From contig JACNKJ010000130.1 of the NCBI GenBank assembly GCA_014382085.1, forward strand, positions 1-9,602: a stretch of DNA of 9,602 bases. Reading direction: 5' to 3'. The DNA comes from a bacterium. GTDB taxonomy: Bacteria > Krumholzibacteriota > Krumholzibacteriia > JACNKJ01. Positions 6,122-9,602 of this stretch are shown piece after piece. The position numbers and the translations under genes were made by a program. The number at the start of each line of letters is the position of its first letter. The first letter of the stretch is position 1. Below the pieces are notes generated by a model. The model searched no databases and was not told where the DNA came from. It worked only from the letters and a program-made list of their open reading frames with translations.

Positions 6122-6682
6122 TCACTCCACCAATTCCCCTTCGGGCGCCTTACCCGAGACATTCGTGTTCATGATGCTGACCACATAGACCGACAGCTTC
6201 TCAACGCGTGTAGGTCCAAGTTGACTGCCCCAGGCCGCCATACCCTTGGCGGGTACACCATCGGTGATGATCCGATGGATGTCTGTGGGCTTGCCCCCAT
6301 GAACCCAGTAGGCATCGGTCAGGTTCGGTCCCACCAAACCTTCGCCTCGTGCGGAATGGCAAACCACACAATAGGTGTTGAAGAGGGCCTGTCCCTCCGC
6401 AACCTTGTCAGGAAGGCTGGCCGCCAAGGTCAGCGACTCGTCGGTGATACCGCCGGCCGAAGCCTGGGCTAGCATCAGTTCCTGCGCCGCCGCCATTTCC
6501 GAGTCGTACTTTTCAATCTGCAATTCACCTAGACCATAAGTGTGCAGAAGGAGCCAGTAGGCCACGGAAAAGATGATGGTGGCATAGAGAATGAAGAGCC
6601 ACCAGTTGGGTAGCTTGTTGTCGAATTCCTGAATGCCGTCATATTCATGATCGAAGACGACATCGTGCTTGTAATCACTCAT
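6122..6682 (-). CDS. ccoP: CcoP-type subunit with a single c-haem, cbb3 oxidase subunit III
   Basis: A 186-residue membrane-anchored cytochrome c that delivers electrons to the oxidase. The N-terminus has the CcoP/FixP signature: YDGIQEFDNKLPNWW (14-28), then one helix at about 28-47. A linker of about 45 residues leads to one cytochrome c domain with CVVCH at 105-109 and the probable axial methionine M148 in GMAAWG. Proteobacterial CcoP is usually about 300 residues with two CxxCH motifs; here only one is present and the length fits one domain, so this is a genuine short form rather than a truncation. The ATG (6680-6682) has GGAGG 8 bases upstream and overlaps the end of ccoQ by 8 bp. The subunit should sit in the inner membrane with its haem domain in the periplasm. 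The call is firm. Confidence 0.93.
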   Translation of the reverse strand: MSDYKHDVVFDHEYDGIQEFDNKLPNWWLFILYATIIFSVAYWLLLHTYGLGELQIEKYDSEMAAAQELMLAQASAGGITDESLTLAASLPDKVAEGQALFNTYCVVCHSARGEGLVGPNLTDAYWVHGGKPTDIHRIITDGVPAKGMAAWGSQLGPTRVEKLSVYVVSIMNTNVSGKAPEGELVE

Positions 6683-6869
6683 CAGGGGAACCTCCCTTGG
6701 TATCGTCCTCGAGGGGAAGCGATGCGATCCGGTGTAGTTCCTCTTTGTTCCTGAGCCCGAACAAGACCCAGGCCAGGACTCCGAGGAAAACTAGGAAGAA
6801 TATCCAGAACGCAATCTGGGGCCCGAGCATCAGGTCGACGCGCGAGGCGAAAAATTCCTTCCAGTGCAT
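6675..6869 (-). CDS. ccoQ: CcoQ/FixQ, small subunit of cbb3 oxidase
   Basis: A 64-residue protein with a single transmembrane helix (about 18-40, ending FGLRNKEE) and a short acidic cytoplasmic tail bearing LPLEDD, the form usual for CcoQ/FixQ. The subunit is reported to stabilise the complex and the association of CcoP. The start ATG at 6867-6869 shares its A with the ccoNO stop (TGATG) and is preceded by GGAGGTGA within the end of ccoNO, so translation is very likely coupled. It overlaps ccoP by 8 bp at its 3' end. Position between ccoNO and ccoP, size and tail all agree. Confidence 0.9.
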   Translation of the reverse strand: MHWKEFFASRVDLMLGPQIAFWIFFLVFLGVLAWVLFGLRNKEELHRIASLPLEDDTKGGSPDE

Positions 6870-9223
6870 CAGTTCACCTCCGACGTCGCCACGGGCTCTT
6901 CCGCCGTGATGGCCTGAGGGCCGCGTCCGAGACGCTGCAGGTAGGCGATCATCGCCACCATCTCACTCTGGGGGTCAATGGGCACGCCCTGCGTGAGAAG
7001 ATCATCCGCGATCAGCGTTCCCTGACTGAGAATGTTCGGGCCCGCGGACTTGATGTCCTCGTCGGTGTAAGGCACTCCCACCTTGGTCTGCACTTCCATG
7101 CGCGCCATCATCATGTCCGTGCTCACCTGACGGGTCATCAAGTGCATATAGGCTGGCATGTTCGAATCCGGCGAAGTGGAGCGCGGATCATTCATGTGCA
7201 GGTAATGCCAGAGGTTGGCGTACTTGCCGCCCACGCGAGCCAGATCCGGACCGATTCGCTTGGATCCCCACTGGAATGGGTGATCGTAGCGGAACTCCTC
7301 CGCCCGCGAGTACTCGCCGTAGCGGAGCGTTTCGTGGCGGAAGGGTCTGATCTGCTGACTGTGGCAGGTGTAGCAACCTTCGCGGATGTAGATGTCGCGT
7401 CCCGCCAGTTCAAGCGGGCTGTATGGTTGCTGCGTGAAGGGGCTTTCCACCATCACACCTTCCGCGTTGGTCATCATGGGAACCTCGGACCTGATCATGA
7501 CAAGAGGCACGATTTCCACGAGGCCGCCGATGAGGATGGCAACCAAGGCGATGATGGTGAAGGCCAGGGGCTTCCCTTCCAGGAAACGATGCCAGGTTGT
7601 GCCCTGACCCTGACGTGTCACCCCGATTCCGAGGATCGCAGCGACAACCACCACGGCACCGGCCGCAAGTACCGCCGCGCTTGTGATGACGCCCGAAACG
7701 CCCAGCAGAATTGAAAGGGCGATCACGATGGCCGAGTAGACCATGGGAGCGCCTGCAATGAGCTTCCAAGTGTTGGGTCCGGGAGTCTTTTCGAATCCGA
7801 CGACGTCGGTTTCCACATTGACGGCTTTACCACGGGCAACGGTCATGAAGATATTGACCGTCATGATCAGGAAGCCCGTCAGATAGAGCGTTCCGCCCAC
7901 GAGCCTCATGAGAAAAAGGAAGCGCAGTGCGCGTAGCCCTTCGATGAAGTCGGGATACTGCAGGAAGCCGTCGGGTCCGAGAGCGCGCCAGAACAGACCG
8001 TTGCTCACACCGCCTACCCACATGGAAACCACGTAGAGCAGCATGCCGAGGGTTCCGATCCAGAAGTGCGCTTCGGCCAAGCCCTTGGAGAAGAGCTTGG
8101 TGCCATAAAGGCGGGGCACCATCCAGTAGATGATTCCCGCGACAAGGAACCCGTTCCAGCCCAAGGTTCCACCGTGCACGTGACCGATAATCCAGTCGGT
8201 GTAGTGGGCCAGCGCGCTGACGCTCTTCACCGAGAGCAGCGGTCCCTCGAAGGTGGACATGCCGTAGAAGGTGATGGCCACCACGTAGAATTTGATGACC
8301 GGATCCGTGCGCAGCTTATCCCAAGCGCCGCGAAGCGTGAGCAGGCCGTTGAGCATGCCGCCCCAGCTCGGCGCCCAAAGCATCACGCTGAAGATCATGC
8401 CCAGGCTCTGGGCCCAATCAGGCAGGGCGGTGTAGAGCAAGTGGTGGGGGCCCGCCCAGATGTAGACAAAGATCAGGGCCCAGAAGTGAACGATGGAGAG
8501 CCGGTATGAGTAAACAGGTCGCTCGGCAGCCTTGGGCATGAAGTAGTACATGAGACCCAGAAGCGGCGTGGTCAGGAAGAATCCCACCGCGTTGTGTCCG
8601 TACCACCACTGAACGAGCGCGTCCTGTACCCCTGCGAATATCGGGTAGCTATGCACCAGGCTCGTGGGCAACTGCAAATTGTTCACGATGTAGAGCACGG
8701 CAATGGTGACGATGGTCGATATGTAGAACCAGATCGCCACATAGAGGTTCTTCTCGTTGCGCTTGCCGAGAGTCCAGAAGAAGTTGATCGCGAAAACCAC
8801 CCAGACCACCACGACCGCAAGGTCGATGGGCCAGATGAGTTCGGCATACTCCTTTCCTTGGGTCAGACCCAGGGGATAGGTAATCGCCGCGGCGGCGATG
8901 ATGGCTTGCCATCCCCAGAAATGCAGCCAGCTCAGGAAGTCGCTGGCAAGCCGGGTCTTGAGCAGGCGCTGTGTCGAGTAGTAGACCCCCGCGAAAATCG
9001 CGTTACCTACGAAGGCGAAAATCGCCGCGTTGGTGTGCAGGGGTCTGAGCCGGCCGAAACTGAGCCAGCTGATCCCGAAGTTGGCCTGCCAGAAGGAAAG
9101 CTGGGCCGCGATGATGACGCCGACGAGCATTCCCACGACGCCGAAAATCAACGACGCCAGGGTAAATGCACGCACGATGCCATCGTCGTAGACCACATGC
9201 TTGGTCTGAACAGAGGCGCTCAT
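6869..9223 (-). CDS. ccoNO: CcoNO fusion: catalytic subunit I and cytochrome c subunit II of cbb3 oxidase
   Basis: A 784-residue fusion of CcoN (about 1-470) and CcoO (about 545-784). In CcoN, H63 and H350 should bind the low-spin haem b, H348 haem b3, and H210, H260 and H261 CuB. Y254 sits six residues before H260, where the cross-linked tyrosine of the C-family lies, and E326 is in TFEGPLL. All are offset by three from the Pseudomonas stutzeri numbering as I recall it. The CcoO part has its anchor helix (about 551-577), the haem motif CYTCH at 617-621, and a probable axial methionine M689 in SNMPAYM. Between the two halves lies a linker with two predicted helices (about 487-510 and 512-535). 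The enzyme reduces O2 to water in the inner membrane and pumps protons. The ATG at 9221-9223 has AAGGAG 6 bases upstream and overlaps the ccoS stop by four bases. Confidence 0.97.
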   Translation of the reverse strand: MSASVQTKHVVYDDGIVRAFTLASLIFGVVGMLVGVIIAAQLSFWQANFGISWLSFGRLRPLHTNAAIFAFVGNAIFAGVYYSTQRLLKTRLASDFLSWLHFWGWQAIIAAAAITYPLGLTQGKEYAELIWPIDLAVVVVWVVFAINFFWTLGKRNEKNLYVAIWFYISTIVTIAVLYIVNNLQLPTSLVHSYPIFAGVQDALVQWWYGHNAVGFFLTTPLLGLMYYFMPKAAERPVYSYRLSIVHFWALIFVYIWAGPHHLLYTALPDWAQSLGMIFSVMLWAPSWGGMLNGLLTLRGAWDKLRTDPVIKFYVVAITFYGMSTFEGPLLSVKSVSALAHYTDWIIGHVHGGTLGWNGFLVAGIIYWMVPRLYGTKLFSKGLAEAHFWIGTLGMLLYVVSMWVGGVSNGLFWRALGPDGFLQYPDFIEGLRALRFLFLMRLVGGTLYLTGFLIMTVNIFMTVARGKAVNVETDVVGFEKTPGPNTWKLIAGAPMVYSAIVIALSILLGVSGVITSAAVLAAGAVVVVAAILGIGVTRQGQGTTWHRFLEGKPLAFTIIALVAILIGGLVEIVPLVMIRSEVPMMTNAEGVMVESPFTQQPYSPLELAGRDIYIREGCYTCHSQQIRPFRHETLRYGEYSRAEEFRYDHPFQWGSKRIGPDLARVGGKYANLWHYLHMNDPRSTSPDSNMPAYMHLMTRQVSTDMMMARMEVQTKVGVPYTDEDIKSAGPNILSQGTLIADDLLTQGVPIDPQSEMVAMIAYLQRLGRGPQAITAEEPVATSEVN

Positions 9224-9411
9224 GAGTTCTCCTTGGGCTTGGATTGAGAATTGAGATTGTCGCCTTCGGCCAAGTCATCTTTGGCCAAGGGCAAAAGGCT
9301 CAAGCGATCGGCGTGCTCGGAGTCCCCCTCCTTGAGCGTGCGGAACAGGAAGATGAGTCCGCCGACTACCAGTACTAGGCTAATGAAAACCAAAACGATT
9401 AAGACATCCAC
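9220..9411 (-). CDS. ccoS: CcoS-like one-helix assembly protein of cbb3 oxidase
   Basis: A 63-residue protein with one transmembrane helix (about 3-23 from the GTG) followed by a charged tail. CcoS is a small protein needed for insertion of haem b and CuB into CcoN, and it is normally encoded right after ccoI, as here. The tail (GDSEHADRLSLLPLAKDD) resembles CcoS in length and placement but departs from its common DD...R-IL-DD pattern, so the name rests largely on position and architecture. An upstream in-frame ATG exists at 9438, but GTG at 9409-9411 has AAGGAGG 5 bases before it and lets the helix start at once, as in CcoS. The gene overlaps the end of ccoI by 13 bp and the start of ccoNO by 4 bp. 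Confidence 0.75.
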   Translation of the reverse strand: MDVLIVLVFISLVLVVGGLIFLFRTLKEGDSEHADRLSLLPLAKDDLAEGDNLNSQSKPKENS

Positions 9412-9602
9412 CGCAGCCTCCTTCCCGAGAGGCGCCAAGCGGTATAGCTTACGATCAGCACGGAACTGATCGGCATGAGGATGGCGGCCACAAGAGGGCT
9501 GACATAACCCAGGACGCTAAGAATGACGGCGCCGAGATTGTAAACGGAGGCGAAGATCAGGTTAAGCTTTATCATGCCGCGCAATTTGTGAGCGGCCATG
9601 AG
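9399..9602 (-). CDS. ccoI: CcoI copper P1B-type ATPase, C-terminal end (partial)
   Basis: Only the last 67 residues are in the window; the frame runs on through the right edge without a start. The stretch KLNLIFASVYNLGAV, followed by a second helix containing ILMPISSVLIV and a short basic tail, is the characteristic last membrane pair of heavy-metal P1B ATPases. The YN and MxxSS residues of these helices form part of the copper path in the family. Given ccoS directly downstream, this is most likely CcoI/FixI, which exports copper needed for CuB in cbb3 oxidase. A general CopA cannot be excluded from the tail alone. The stop lies 13 bp inside ccoS. Confidence 0.85.
   Translation of the reverse strand, partial: LMAAHKLRGMIKLNLIFASVYNLGAVILSVLGYVSPLVAAILMPISSVLIVSYTAWRLSGRRLRWMS
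9417..9423 (-). promoter_or_regulatory. Ribosome binding site deciding the GTG start of ccoS
   Basis: AAGGAGG inside the ccoI coding sequence, 5 bases before the GTG at 9411. The upstream ATG alternative at 9438 would put this site inside the coding region. Confidence 0.65.

Noticed and set aside
6085..6162. N-terminal extension of ccoG to the ATG at 6162
   Set aside because: It overlaps ccoP and has no family similarity; the GTG at 6084 has a strong ribosome binding site and gives the usual N-terminus.
5230..6174. Long plus-strand open frame (314 codons) opposite ccoG
   Set aside because: It lies wholly antisense to the well-supported ccoG gene, and its translation is hydrophilic and low in recognisable motifs. 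It is a by-product of GC-rich codon use.
8594..9247. Plus-strand open frame (217 codons) opposite ccoNO
   Set aside because: Antisense to conserved CcoN codons; the translation is rich in E, D, H and R, as expected from the complement of membrane-protein codons.

Overview
The window is ordinary Gram-negative bacterial chromosome, almost fully coding, dominated by a cbb3-type (haem-copper, C-family) cytochrome c oxidase locus. The evidence for a Gram-negative envelope is the cbb3 oxidase with a periplasmic-type c-haem subunit, and secreted enzymes with signal peptides. The fused CcoN-CcoO subunit, the one-haem CcoP and the order ccoI-ccoS-ccoNO-ccoQ-ccoP-ccoG recall Bacteroidota and some deltaproteobacterial or Bdellovibrionota-like lineages. 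The fairly GC-rich composition argues against a typical Bacteroidota genome. I cannot place the organism more precisely from sequence alone. No tRNA, rRNA, CRISPR array, insertion sequence, attachment site or origin is visible, and no gap between genes exceeds about 60 bases.

Left part (1-3008). The last 19 codons of an unidentified plus-strand gene overlap tail-to-tail with a minus-strand AlkD-like DNA glycosylase gene (58-750). A 45-bp divergent gap leads to a plus-strand pair joined by an ATGA overlap: a compact RsmB/RsmF/NSUN-type RNA m5C methyltransferase (796-1749) and an M20D-family amidohydrolase with a signal peptide (1746-3008).

Middle (3014-4542, minus strand). Three genes lie downstream of the oxidase cluster in the same orientation: a PAP2-family phosphatase (best start at 4542), a YaiI/YqxD (DUF188) protein (3529-3993) and an unrecognised four-helix membrane protein (3014-3472). 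The last ends 5 bp from the convergent amidohydrolase gene.

Right part (4569-9602, minus strand). The cluster reads, in transcription order: the C-terminus of the copper P-type ATPase CcoI (cut by the window edge), CcoS, the CcoNO fusion, CcoQ, a one-c-haem CcoP, CcoG, and a 40-residue one-helix protein resembling only the N-terminus of CcoH/FixH. Most junctions overlap or nearly touch, so the cluster is probably one transcript whose promoter lies beyond the right edge. CcoI supplies copper for the CuB site. CcoS, CcoG and CcoH are assembly factors. CcoNO, CcoQ and CcoP form the oxidase, which reduces O2 to water at high affinity and pumps protons.

I did not find an undescribed system. The points most worth a second look are the unannotated CcoH-like mini-gene at 4569-4691, the reduced oxidase architecture (NO fusion with two linker helices, one-haem CcoP), and a short C-terminal motif shared by CcoQ and CcoS.
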